Assembly (NCBI GenBank): GCA_018829455.1 | Contig: JAHJUB010000171.1 | Span: forward strand, 1-6,701 | DNA from: Candidatus Omnitrophota bacterium | GTDB lineage: Bacteria; Ratteibacteria; UBA8468; MWAK01 | Length of the DNA stretch: 6,701 bases | Direction: 5' to 3' | In this document: positions 1 to 6,533 of the stretch, one piece after another | Layout: the number at the start of each line of letters is the position of its first letter | Position numbering within the stretch: the stretch's first letter is position 1 | Made by a program: the position numbers and the translations under genes | The notes under the pieces: generated by a model | Databases searched by the model: none | What the model was told of the DNA's origin: nothing | Seen by the model: the letters and a program-made list of their open reading frames with translations, nothing else

Positions 1-476
1 AATCCACCCTCCCGTTGAAAGCCTTTGATGGATAAAACCCGGATACCGTTTCCTTCCAAGAACACCTTAAGCTTCTCATTGAGCTCCTCGAGGTAGGGCG
101 TGACAACGGACACCTTCTTTAACTGCAAGGCTGCCGCTGCTTCGACGATTCCCGTTGAAGCGGTTGTGGCACGTGTCCCGCCTGCTTGCTCTAGACGCTG
201 AATAATCTCCTGGTCGGTCCCAGGGCCCCTTAGAAAGCTTCCGGCCGTGCAACCGAAGATGATGCATCCGGGATCGATCAGCGTAAAATGCCTGGCAAGC
301 TGCTCAAAATCATCCCCGCTGGCAAAATGACTTACCGTCTCGACACTTATTTCAGCGGGGATCTCGAATCGCGTCGTGTGTACGGACACCCCCTCAGGAG
401 CAAAGTCCATGTATTCCTGCTCGTGAACTTCATCAGCGGGAAAGATTACCCCGATTCTTCCTCTCCAGTCTCCCAT
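1..476 (-). CDS. Maleate isomerase / arylmalonate decarboxylase family protein (3' end beyond window)
   Basis: The visible 158 residues are the N-terminal part of an Asp/Glu-racemase-superfamily protein, closest by eye to maleate cis-trans isomerases and arylmalonate decarboxylases. Seen: an RIGVIFP first strand (residues 6-12), PEGVSVHTTR (27-36), the nucleophile loop FGCTAGSF with Cys76 (74-81), RATTASTGIVEA (102-113) and the second-domain entry VVTPYLEELNEKL (124-136). In known maleate isomerases the cysteine of this first loop attacks the double bond; the second catalytic cysteine would lie past the left edge. The usual Ser-Ser-Asn-Thr carboxylate-binding loop after the first strand is replaced by ADEVHEQ (14-20), so the substrate may not be maleate itself. 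The ATG start is well supported by AGGAGG at 484-489, 7 nt upstream. Its place in a cluster with methylaspartate ammonia-lyase makes mesaconate/citraconate a candidate substrate; this is inference. Hydantoin or amino-acid racemase is a less likely alternative. Confidence 0.85.
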   Translation of the reverse strand, partial: MGDWRGRIGVIFPADEVHEQEYMDFAPEGVSVHTTRFEIPAEISVETVSHFASGDDFEQLARHFTLIDPGCIIFGCTAGSFLRGPGTDQEIIQRLEQAGGTRATTASTGIVEAAAALQLKKVSVVTPYLEELNEKLKVFLEGNGIRVLSIKGFQREGG

Positions 477-539
477 ACGAAACCCTCCTTTCGTCTCAAT
501 CGTTGAGTTCTCTCTCATAGAAGTCTATCGATCTTGCAG

Positions 540-551
540 ATGGACGTCCAT
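540..551. promoter_or_regulatory. Perfect 12-bp palindrome, possible operator
   Basis: ATGGACGTCCAT equals its own reverse complement. It lies on the transcribed side of the TATAAT box at 565-570, at roughly +7 to +18 if transcription starts about 7 nt after that box, and about 64 nt before the ATG at 476. A dimeric repressor bound there would block transcription. No second copy was noticed in the window, and the regulator is unknown. Confidence 0.35.
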
Positions 552-564
552 TGAACTAATTGAT

Positions 565-570
565 ATTATA
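565..570 (-). promoter_or_regulatory. Candidate -10 box (TATAAT) for the maleate-isomerase-like gene
   Basis: The minus strand reads a consensus TATAAT in an AT-rich patch about 90 nt upstream of the ATG at 476. The hexamers at the expected -35 distance (about 587-593) do not resemble TTGACA, so any promoter here would be weak or activator-dependent. The call rests on the -10 match, the local AT-richness and the position in front of a gene. Confidence 0.35.
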
Positions 571-603
571 AGTTTGTTTTTCTCCGACAGACTCCTAGGA
601 ATG

Positions 604-626
604 TTCAGTCCCTTACTGGACTTGAA
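604..626. repeat. Imperfect inverted repeat upstream of the candidate promoter
   Basis: TTCAGTCC pairs with GGACTTGAA as an 8-bp stem with one bulged T (position 622) and a 6-nt loop. It lies about 35-60 nt upstream of the -10 box on the minus strand. No T-run follows it, so it is not a normal intrinsic terminator. It could be an activator site or have no function. Confidence 0.25.
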
Positions 627-790
627 ATCTCTTGCCATGGCCTCAGATCCTAATCAATCTCACCCTTCCTGCCGCCAATATACGTCCCCCGCGCCCCCCA
701 ATAGTTCCCCCTCTCCACGTAAGCTCCCTCCCCTGGCATCATGCACCCGTACTCGGAGAGCCGGAGACGCGAATCTCCTGAATGGCAGGC

Positions 791-1096
791 CTATTCTTCC
801 ACTTCCATATCAAAGACGAGAAGACCTTCGGAAATGGGCTTATCGAGCTTCACAATCTCATCGTGTTCCTGGGATGCGATATATTCCGATATTTCGGCCA
901 TGTCCTTAAACGTCATGAGGAAGCAGTAATTGAACCCCCTGCTCAGGTCTCTGTTGTCGGCCACATTGGGTCCATGCTCCACCTTTTTCAACCCGGTCAA
1001 TTTTTCTTCGCATTCCAAAAACTTGCTTGCCAGTGCCTGGATCGCCTCGGCTGAAGCGTCCTCCCTGAATTTGTAGAGAAGAATGTGCCTGATCAT
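791..1096 (-). CDS. Dabb-domain protein (stress-responsive alpha/beta-barrel family)
   Basis: This 101-residue protein is a single ferredoxin-like alpha+beta unit of the Dabb family, which forms dimeric barrels. Seen: the family's N-terminal strand MIRHILLYKF (1-10), a helix of about residues 15-34, the GLKKVEHGPNV strand (35-45), GFNYCFLMTF (54-63), the helix AEISEYIASQEHDE with its conserved His78 (67-80), and the last strand LLVFDMEV (92-99). Length is normal for the family. Dabb members include small cyclases and many proteins of unknown function, so no reaction can be assigned. The reading frame is open further upstream (to a start at 1150), but AGGAGG at 1103-1108 sits 6 nt before the ATG at 1096 and the family homology begins there, so that start is chosen. 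It stands alone, with gaps of more than 300 nt on both sides, but shares the strand and probably the metabolic role of its neighbours. Confidence 0.87.
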   Translation of the reverse strand: MIRHILLYKFREDASAEAIQALASKFLECEEKLTGLKKVEHGPNVADNRDLSRGFNYCFLMTFKDMAEISEYIASQEHDEIVKLDKPISEGLLVFDMEVEE

Positions 1097-1428
1097 AGTG
1101 ATCCTCCTTTGCCTTTCAAATTCCTTTTGATCCTGTATCTGAAGGTCCATGCCTCACTTATTTCAGGAGAAAGCGTGTCCAGGCCAAATGGTCAACGGCG
1201 TCCAGGGGATCACCAAATAGCAATCAGGAGTGTCCAGACTCAGAAGGGCTGTTCCATTGCCATAGGCCATGTTCACGTGGATTGACAGGGCTATGAATCC
1301 CAGATCGACAACTCTCTTAGGACCAGGGCTTCGCTTGCATGAATGGCCTTCTCAAATGAAACGAAAAGCGCCATCTAAAACAGTTACGGCTTCGGGAACC
1401 CTAAGGGCCTATGATTTCGCCTTGAGAT
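1097..1428. other. Intergenic region, no gene recognised
   Basis: These 332 bases lie between the amidohydrolase stop and the Dabb start. Apart from the Dabb ribosome binding site, nothing convincing is visible. A roughly 60-codon open stretch on the minus strand lacks a supported start and resembles no family I know. No strong terminator hairpin with a T-run follows the amidohydrolase stop (only a tiny CCCTTAGGG element near 1400-1408), and no clear -35/-10 pair precedes the Dabb gene. The region may be spacer or a decayed gene. Confidence 0.5.
1103..1108 (-). promoter_or_regulatory. Ribosome binding site fixing the Dabb start
   Basis: AGGAGG, within AAAGGAGG, lies 6 nt upstream of the ATG at 1096. 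It rules in the 101-residue form over the 119-residue form that would start at 1150. Confidence 0.8.
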
Positions 1429-2823
1429 CTAAGGCCGACGTCTTACAAACCTTCCTTTTCCAAAGGCCTCACTATTGAAATGGCCCTTGTCCATGACAAC
1501 ATGACCACGGACGACGGTCGTGATGGGCCATCCCTGGAACTCTTTTCCTTCGAAAATCCGAGCAACCTCCTTTGCCTTCGTGAACATCTGTTTCCTTGAA
1601 ACCATCCGTTTTACGCGGAGGTCAACAAGGACCAGGTCGGCATCAGAACCTACCTGAATGGTCCCTTTCCTCGGATACAGCCCGAATCGCTTTGCTGCAT
1701 TCTCGGATAAGACCCCGATCATCTTGCCCAGTGAAATGCGCCCTCTGTTCACCTGGTCCAGCATAGCCGGCAGCACCAATTCAACATTCGGGGACCCGGC
1801 GGGCGCCTTCCATATGTCCTCAAGCCCCGCCTCTTTTTCCCTTGCCTCATAAGGACAGTGGTCAGAACAGACCATATCCAGAATACCGTTTGAGAGCGCT
1901 TTCCAAAGCGCTTCAACGTTCTCCCTGTCCCTCATGGGCGGATGGATTTTCCCGTAAGGGCCGAGAGGGAGAACATCCTCCTGAGTTAACAGCAGGTAAT
2001 GAGGGCAGGTTTCCGCCGACACGTCGATGCCTTGTTCCTTCGCCCTTTTGATCGCCTCCATGGCCCCACCCGTGCTCATATGACACAGGTGAAGGGGGAC
2101 TCTCGTCTCGGCAGCAAACCTAAGAGTCCTGGCAACCGCCTCGATTTCGGTCAAAGGGGGCCTCGACTGGAAAAAGGCCTCCATGGAGCAAATCCCTTTG
2201 GACTTAAAACGATCCGTAAGGTGCTGAGTAATCTGGGCGTTTTCAGCGTGGATCAAGGAAACGCTGCCGGATCGGGCAATCTCCCTCAAAACGTCCAAGA
2301 AAACACCGTCGTTCTCAGCGCACAGGCCTTTGAACTCAGCCTCTCTTCCTTCCGGGGCTGCGTGCAAAAAAGTCTTGAACCCAACGACACCCTCTCTGCA
2401 AAGGCTTTCAATTTCAGCCAAATTGTCGGAACCCGCCGCTGCAATGATGCAAAAGTCCACGCAGGCGAGCTTTTCACAGTGTTCTATCTTTTCTTGCATG
2501 ATTTCCACCGAATGGACAGGTGGAACGGACACGGGCATATCCATGAATGTGGTCACGCCGCCTGCGGCGGCAGCCATAGTGGCCGTGTGAAAGTCCTCCC
2601 TTTCGGGGAAACCGGGGACTCGCGAGTGGAAATGAGGATCGATAACACCTGGAATGATAATGAGTCCCTCAGCATCGATCCGTTGTCTCGAACTTGGGAG
2701 AACCTCAGGATCGCCTATTGCCACAATTCTGCCCCCATGGATCGAGATACTCCCTTTATAACGCCCATCCTTGGTTGCAATCAGCCCAGAGTGAATATTG
2801 AGATCGACCTTTTCCATGATCAT
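1429..2823 (-). CDS. Cyclic amidohydrolase, allantoinase/dihydroorotase-like
   Basis: A 464-residue metal-dependent hydrolase of the cyclic amidohydrolases (dihydroorotase, allantoinase, hydantoinase), which open cyclic ureides to N-carbamoyl acids. The whole binuclear metal set is visible: DPHFHSR with His64 and His66, the carboxylatable lysine in VGFKTF (Lys150), IHAEN His192, CHMST His248 and SDHCPY Asp321. The blocks SRPPLTEIEA (220-229), ETCPHY (271-276), KIHPPMRDRENV (292-303) and the C-terminal GRF resemble bacterial allantoinase more than classical dihydroorotase. The dihydroorotase substrate Asn (MPNT) is replaced by MPVS (96-99), so dihydroorotate may not be the substrate. The start is uncertain: TTG at 2838, ATG at 2823 and ATG at 2817 are in frame and none has a strong Shine-Dalgarno site; 2817 begins with the most family-like sequence. 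A 175-nt gap separates it from the upstream dihydroorotase homologue. It is probably the active ring-opening enzyme of the cluster. Family sure; substrate not. Confidence 0.9.
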   Translation of the reverse strand: MIMEKVDLNIHSGLIATKDGRYKGSISIHGGRIVAIGDPEVLPSSRQRIDAEGLIIIPGVIDPHFHSRVPGFPEREDFHTATMAAAAGGVTTFMDMPVSVPPVHSVEIMQEKIEHCEKLACVDFCIIAAAGSDNLAEIESLCREGVVGFKTFLHAAPEGREAEFKGLCAENDGVFLDVLREIARSGSVSLIHAENAQITQHLTDRFKSKGICSMEAFFQSRPPLTEIEAVARTLRFAAETRVPLHLCHMSTGGAMEAIKRAKEQGIDVSAETCPHYLLLTQEDVLPLGPYGKIHPPMRDRENVEALWKALSNGILDMVCSDHCPYEAREKEAGLEDIWKAPAGSPNVELVLPAMLDQVNRGRISLGKMIGVLSENAAKRFGLYPRKGTIQVGSDADLVLVDLRVKRMVSRKQMFTKAKEVARIFEGKEFQGWPITTVVRGHVVMDKGHFNSEAFGKGRFVRRRP

Positions 2824-2998
2824 AACCCGTGTTCTCAAAACTTCAGCAGTGTTTATTGGTTTTTAGACAGCCGCACACTCATACTTAAACCATTAGTGCC
2901 CAACGACACCCTCCCGATTTCTCTTGGCAGCGCTAGGATCCCTCATGGCACGCAGGCTTGAGCCCCGATATTTCGATTCCCTTGCTCCTGTTCAGAAT

Positions 2999-4309
2999 TC
3001 ATTTAAAGGGAAGGGCGCCTTCCTGGATCTTTCCCTCTCTCATGACAATCTGGCCCTTAACGATCGTTGCGGAAGGCCTCCCCTTTAATGTCTTCCCGCG
3101 CAAGGGCGTATTAGAGGCACGGGACTCAAATTTATCAGGTTCAACCACCCATTCCACCTTGGGATCTATCAGCACGATATCGGCCTCTGCGCCTTCCTGC
3201 AATCGACCTAAGTCGAGTCCCAGAATTTTCGCGGGGTTCACCGTGAATTTTCTCAGCAACTCATCTATGCTGAGAATCTCGTTGACCACGAGTTCGGAGT
3301 AGCTGAGCGCAAACGCCACTTCCAGGCCGATCGCGCCAAAGCTCGCTTGATCAAACTCGATATCCTTCTCTTCAGGTGTCCATGGGGAGTGATCTGAAAT
3401 GATCGCATCGATCGCTCCATCCTTGAGTCCCTCTTTGATGGCCTTCACGTCCGTCTCACTCCCCAGCGGAGGGAGGAATTTCAGGTTAGGGTCAAAATCC
3501 TGGATATCCCGATCAAGCAAATAGAAATGATAGGGTGTGACATTACAGGTAACGTTTCCTCCTCTCGCCTTTGCAGCCCTTATCAAGTCGATCGCGGACT
3601 TCGATCCTATGTGATTGATGTGGAGCTTGGTCTCATTGGCCTCTGCGAGCAGGATATCCCGACTCATCATTACTGTTTCGGCCGTTTCCGGGATGCCCTT
3701 GACCCCCAATCGTACTGCGGTTTTCCCTTCCTTCACGAGCCCCCCCCTGGACAGACTCGGCTCCTCGCAGTGAAGACTGAACGGCAGTTGAAACGTCCGG
3801 TTAAAAGCCATGGCCCGTCTCATGACTTCTGCATCGGTAATAGGTTGAATGCCGTTCGAGAGAAGGACCACTCCAGCGCTCTTGAGGCTCCCCAAGGGGG
3901 ATATCATGTCACCCTTCATGCCCTGAGTGACCGTTGCGCTGGGAAGGACACGGATACAGGCAGTCTCTTTTGCTTTCGCCATGATGTAATAGACCAAGGC
4001 CGAGTTATCCACGACAGGATTCGTGTCCGGTCTGACAACCACGGTCGTGAATCCACCTGCTGCCCCACTCCGGCTTCCCGAGCCGATGTCTTCTCTCCGC
4101 GTAAACCCCGGGTCGCACAAGTGTGCTCGAAGATCAATGAAACCCGGACTCACCATCATGCCCTCGGCCTCTAGAACAACGTCGGCCCTCGACTCTATGG
4201 ACTTTCCAACCTTGGATATTTTTCCGCCCTGAATAAAAACATCCAGGATATCATGAACACCGCTTTCAGGATCAATGACTTCACCGTTCTTTATAATGAT
4301 CGATTTCAC
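2999..4309 (-). CDS. pyrC': Dihydroorotase-like protein, probably inactive (PyrC'-type partner of aspartate carbamoyltransferase)
   Basis: A 436-residue protein aligned by eye over its whole length with type I dihydroorotases: VIKNGEVIDP-like N-terminus, PGFIDL (55-60), RPDTNP (93-98), SLHCEE (178-183), INHIGS (231-236), ISDHSP (304-309) and the C-terminal TPLRGKTLKG (401-410). Key residues are lost. The HxH metal motif reads RAH, with Arg61 in place of the first histidine. The substrate arginine of HLR is Cys65, the MPNT asparagine is Asp95, and the metal aspartate of SDDG is Asn152. His63, His180, His233 and Asp306 remain. In Pseudomonas, a dihydroorotase lacking zinc ligands (PyrC') is needed to assemble aspartate transcarbamoylase; the same role is inferred here. 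The GTG start overlaps the TGA of the upstream carbamoyltransferase gene, and GGAGG at 4316-4320 lies inside that gene, so translation is probably coupled and the subunits made in matched amounts. A new activity with an altered metal site is the alternative. Confidence 0.88.
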   Translation of the reverse strand: MKSIIIKNGEVIDPESGVHDILDVFIQGGKISKVGKSIESRADVVLEAEGMMVSPGFIDLRAHLCDPGFTRREDIGSGSRSGAAGGFTTVVVRPDTNPVVDNSALVYYIMAKAKETACIRVLPSATVTQGMKGDMISPLGSLKSAGVVLLSNGIQPITDAEVMRRAMAFNRTFQLPFSLHCEEPSLSRGGLVKEGKTAVRLGVKGIPETAETVMMSRDILLAEANETKLHINHIGSKSAIDLIRAAKARGGNVTCNVTPYHFYLLDRDIQDFDPNLKFLPPLGSETDVKAIKEGLKDGAIDAIISDHSPWTPEEKDIEFDQASFGAIGLEVAFALSYSELVVNEILSIDELLRKFTVNPAKILGLDLGRLQEGAEADIVLIDPKVEWVVEPDKFESRASNTPLRGKTLKGRPSATIVKGQIVMREGKIQEGALPFK

Positions 4310-5232
4310 GACTCACCTCCAAGAAGCAGGTAGATTAATGCCATCCGAACCGCTACGCCGTTGGTTACCATTTCGAACACCAGCGAATGACTTCCATCCG
4401 CGACGGCGGATGTAATTTCTGATCCTCTGATCATCGGGGCAGGGTGTAAGACGACCACATCCGGTTTCGCAAACCTCAGTCGTTCTTCATTAATCCCATA
4501 GAACCTCGAGTACTCACCAAGGGATGGAACCAGGCCCGGCTCCTGCCGCTCTTGTTGTATTCGAAAGGTATATATCACGTCCGCTTCTTTGAGGGCCTCT
4601 TCCACATCCCCGACAAACCTTCCTCCCAAATCGGTATACTCGTCGGACACAAGCGTCCTTGGGCCACAGAGCACCACCTCAGCCCCCATCTTAGAGAGCG
4701 CCCAGGTATTCGATCGGCTCGATCTGTTGTGGTCATGATCCCCCACCAAGACCACCTTGACCCCGTCCAGCTTTCCCTTGCTCTCCCAGATCGTGAACAT
4801 ATCCAGGAGGGATTGAGTCGGGTGTTCGTGGACGCCGTCCCCTGCATTGAGAACATGGGCTGGCGTATGTTCAGCGATATACCGTGCCGAGCCCGACATG
4901 CCATGCCGAATAGCGAAAATATCAACCCCCATCGCCTCAAGGGTCTTGACGGTGTCATAGAGGGATTCCCCTTTGGACACGCTCGTTGTGGCAGAGGAAA
5001 AGTTCATGACGTTGAGGCCGAGATTTTTGGCGGCGATCTCAAATGAGAACCGAGTCCGTGTGCTGGCCTGGTAAAAGAGCGTTACGAAGTTCTTGTTTTC
5101 AAAGGTCGCTATCTTTTTGACGTCCTTCTCAACAAGCTTCTTCTTGAAGCCTTTCGCGACTTCCAGGATGTGCCATATCTCCTCCGGACTCACATCCTCC
5201 AATCCGATCAAATCCTTTCTTTCCCATTTCAT
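4306..5232 (-). CDS. pyrB: Aspartate carbamoyltransferase catalytic subunit
   Basis: A 308-residue transcarbamoylase chain of normal length, catalysing carbamoyl phosphate + L-aspartate <-> N-carbamoyl-L-aspartate + phosphate in the cytoplasm, the first committed step of pyrimidine synthesis. Carbamoyl-phosphate site: STRTR (57-61), SKGES Lys87, IRH Arg109, and HPTQ (137-140). Aspartate side: Arg170 in VGDHDHNRSSRS, Arg224 and Gln226 in FRIQQER, and the HPAP loop (263-266). The retained Arg/Gln pair points to a dicarboxylic amino acid such as aspartate or 3-methylaspartate, not ornithine or oxamate. A TTG at 5238 is in frame, but GGAGGA at 5241-5246 is 8 nt from the ATG at 5232, which is preferred. 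It starts 19 nt after methylaspartate ammonia-lyase and overlaps the dihydroorotase-like gene; no regulatory chain (PyrI) is visible. In this setting it could run in reverse and yield carbamoyl phosphate for ATP through a carbamate kinase; that is inference. A biosynthetic pyrB is the plain alternative. Confidence 0.93.
   Translation of the reverse strand: MKWERKDLIGLEDVSPEEIWHILEVAKGFKKKLVEKDVKKIATFENKNFVTLFYQASTRTRFSFEIAAKNLGLNVMNFSSATTSVSKGESLYDTVKTLEAMGVDIFAIRHGMSGSARYIAEHTPAHVLNAGDGVHEHPTQSLLDMFTIWESKGKLDGVKVVLVGDHDHNRSSRSNTWALSKMGAEVVLCGPRTLVSDEYTDLGGRFVGDVEEALKEADVIYTFRIQQERQEPGLVPSLGEYSRFYGINEERLRFAKPDVVVLHPAPMIRGSEITSAVADGSHSLVFEMVTNGVAVRMALIYLLLGGES
4316..4320 (-). promoter_or_regulatory. 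Ribosome binding site of the dihydroorotase-like gene, inside pyrB
   Basis: GGAGG encodes part of the Gly-Gly-Glu near the carbamoyltransferase C-terminus and lies 6 nt before the GTG at 4309. With the GTGA start/stop overlap this supports translational coupling of the two proteins. Confidence 0.7.
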
Positions 5233-5240
5233 ATTCAACG

Positions 5241-5246
5241 TCCTCC
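5241..5246 (-). promoter_or_regulatory. Ribosome binding site fixing the pyrB start
   Basis: GGAGGA lies 8 nt before the ATG at 5232 but only 2 nt before the in-frame TTG at 5238, so the ATG is the better start. It falls in the 19-nt gap after the ammonia-lyase stop codon. Confidence 0.65.
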
Positions 5247-5251
5247 GCGAT

Positions 5252-6481
5252 CTAAGGGCATCCTCTTTCCTTCACGATAGCCAATGTTCTCAGCATCTCG
5301 TTCATGACGATTTGATAGCCTTCATCGATTCCCAGACCCGGTTTGGCGAGCATTTGAAAGGGCCGAGTGGCCAATGCAACATGAGCTGAAATCTGCGCAG
5401 ACCGCTCCGTTTCGCAGCAGGTGCCTCCCAGGTAAGCTTTCAGGCCTTTTGCTTGACAATACTGAATGGCTGCTATGCTTTGGTTCAGGCCACCCATATC
5501 CGGCGTCTTGACTTGGATCATCTCTGCTCCACCGGCATCGGTCATAAATCGGACGTCCTCCAGAGTGTTGCACCACTCGTCCACACAGATGATGATCGGC
5601 AGTTGCTCCTCACTCTTGCGGCGAATCAATTCACCGGTCAGCTCGACCGTCTCTTCCCGGCTGTCCATGATGAAAGGAGCCTCGATGATCAACGAATAGG
5701 GATCGACGATACGAGACCAGTTTCTAAAGTCCTCCATGATTTTATCGAGATCTCTCCCGTACTTCTGTCCCGCCATTCCGTAGAGGTCGTAATGAAGATA
5801 GGGTGCATACGTGTGGTCGGCGAGTTGGGTGATTCTTTTCTTCGTAAATTCGAGTTGTTCGGGCAGTTCATTCAGTTTTTTTAGATTGTTTATGAGATAG
5901 TGAGGGAAGACATCAACCCTCCTTAGGATACACTTATCAACGGACTCGTACAGATCATCGCCGGTCTGTATGAATACAGGTATGGGAGTGTCGGCCATTT
6001 CAAGTCCATACTCTTCGCAGATCACCTCAGCCATCGTCTTTTTCCGTGATTTTGCGACAGCATCCAAAAAGGCCTGGGTGACACCGTACCGTATGGCCGT
6101 GTGGATAGGCTTGTTGTCGAAGACCAGAGCGTCAAAATCGTCAGCCATCCGCCTGAATGTCGTGATATCCCTCCCGTTTATCATGGGCACGATATGCTCC
6201 CTAAAGAACGGGAGATAGTCATCCGACTTAAAAACAGGATCTCTGCCTGAGGCCCCTGAATATTGAACGGCCACGCAGTCTCCGTGGGCGATTTGGCCGT
6301 CGTCAAGAATCAGGAGAAGGGAAAGGCACTCACTCGGCATTCGAATGGAATCGAACCCCGGGGTCACAGGCCGGCCCAAGTAAATAAAACCATCTCTTTG
6401 AATCCCCGTCTTGATCGCCGCCTGGTCGTCCCAGAAAAAGCCTCCAAAGCCCTTTGCGACGATTACCTTTTCTATTTTCAT
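5252..6481 (-). CDS. mal: Methylaspartate ammonia-lyase
   Basis: A 409-residue enolase-superfamily enzyme (EC 4.3.1.2) that removes ammonia from L-threo-3-methylaspartate to give mesaconate, reversibly and with Mg2+. It matches my recollection of the Clostridium tetanomorphum enzyme over its full length. Visible key residues: Gln73 in VQYSG, Gln172 in IQTGDD, His194 (one catalytic base), metal ligands Asp232, Glu267 and Asp301 (DEWCNT), Gln323 and Lys325 in IQVKTPD (the other base), and Thr354-Cys355 in the GGTCCET loop; LAKPGLG (378-384) is also kept. Starts at GTG 6493 and ATG 6484 are in frame, but ATG 6481 has GGAG at the best distance and gives the family's MKI start. In the best-known route this enzyme follows glutamate mutase, yet no mutase gene is adjacent. 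Instead it lies 52 nt after a molybdenum-hydroxylase subunit and 19 nt before pyrB. Family call is firm; true substrate could be another 3-substituted aspartate. Confidence 0.95.
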   Translation of the reverse strand: MKIEKVIVAKGFGGFFWDDQAAIKTGIQRDGFIYLGRPVTPGFDSIRMPSECLSLLLILDDGQIAHGDCVAVQYSGASGRDPVFKSDDYLPFFREHIVPMINGRDITTFRRMADDFDALVFDNKPIHTAIRYGVTQAFLDAVAKSRKKTMAEVICEEYGLEMADTPIPVFIQTGDDLYESVDKCILRRVDVFPHYLINNLKKLNELPEQLEFTKKRITQLADHTYAPYLHYDLYGMAGQKYGRDLDKIMEDFRNWSRIVDPYSLIIEAPFIMDSREETVELTGELIRRKSEEQLPIIICVDEWCNTLEDVRFMTDAGGAEMIQVKTPDMGGLNQSIAAIQYCQAKGLKAYLGGTCCETERSAQISAHVALATRPFQMLAKPGLGIDEGYQIVMNEMLRTLAIVKERGCP

Positions 6482-6487
6482 CATCGA

Positions 6488-6491
6488 CTCC
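6488..6491 (-). promoter_or_regulatory. Ribosome binding site choosing the ammonia-lyase start
   Basis: GGAG lies 6 nt before the ATG at 6481, versus only 3 nt before the ATG at 6484. The alternative GTG at 6493 has AAAGGGAC just upstream at a short distance. Homology also favours 6481. Confidence 0.45.
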
Positions 6492-6533
6492 ACGTCCCTT
6501 TCGTCGTCTGTCCTTTTTGCCGTCTACGCCGAC

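Larger units (their letters stand above)
477..790. other. Intergenic region with candidate promoter and palindromes
   Basis: This 314-base stretch separates the Dabb gene from the maleate-isomerase-like gene. It holds no convincing gene. Reading along the minus strand it contains, in order, a short hairpin (763-778), a G-rich tract (686-733), an imperfect inverted repeat (604-626), a TATAAT box (565-570), a perfect 12-bp palindrome (540-551) and the Shine-Dalgarno site of the next gene (484-489). The arrangement suggests that the maleate-isomerase-like gene has its own regulated promoter. Confidence 0.6.

Noticed and set aside
76..267. Minus-strand 63-codon frame near the left edge
   Set aside because: It overlaps, in another frame, the maleate-isomerase-like gene, whose family motifs and ribosome binding site are clear.
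650..742. A 30-codon Gly/Tyr-rich minus-strand reading frame between the Dabb gene and the maleate-isomerase-like gene
   Set aside because: It has no Shine-Dalgarno site, and its glycine content follows from the G-rich DNA. I recognise no family.
763..778. Hairpin GGAGA/TCTCC with a 6-nt loop just after the Dabb stop codon
   Set aside because: The stem is only 5 bp and no T-run follows on the transcribed strand, so it does not support an intrinsic terminator.
1282..1287. TTGACA on the plus strand as a possible -35 box
   Set aside because: No -10-like hexamer lies at the right distance, and no plus-strand gene follows.
1999..2961. Long plus-strand reading frame of 320 codons opposite the amidohydrolase
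   Set aside because: It lies antisense to a gene with clear family motifs, resembles no protein family, and is best explained as a shadow of the minus-strand codon pattern.
3527..4174. Plus-strand reading frame of 215 codons opposite the dihydroorotase-like gene
   Set aside because: Antisense to a well-supported gene, with no recognisable domain.
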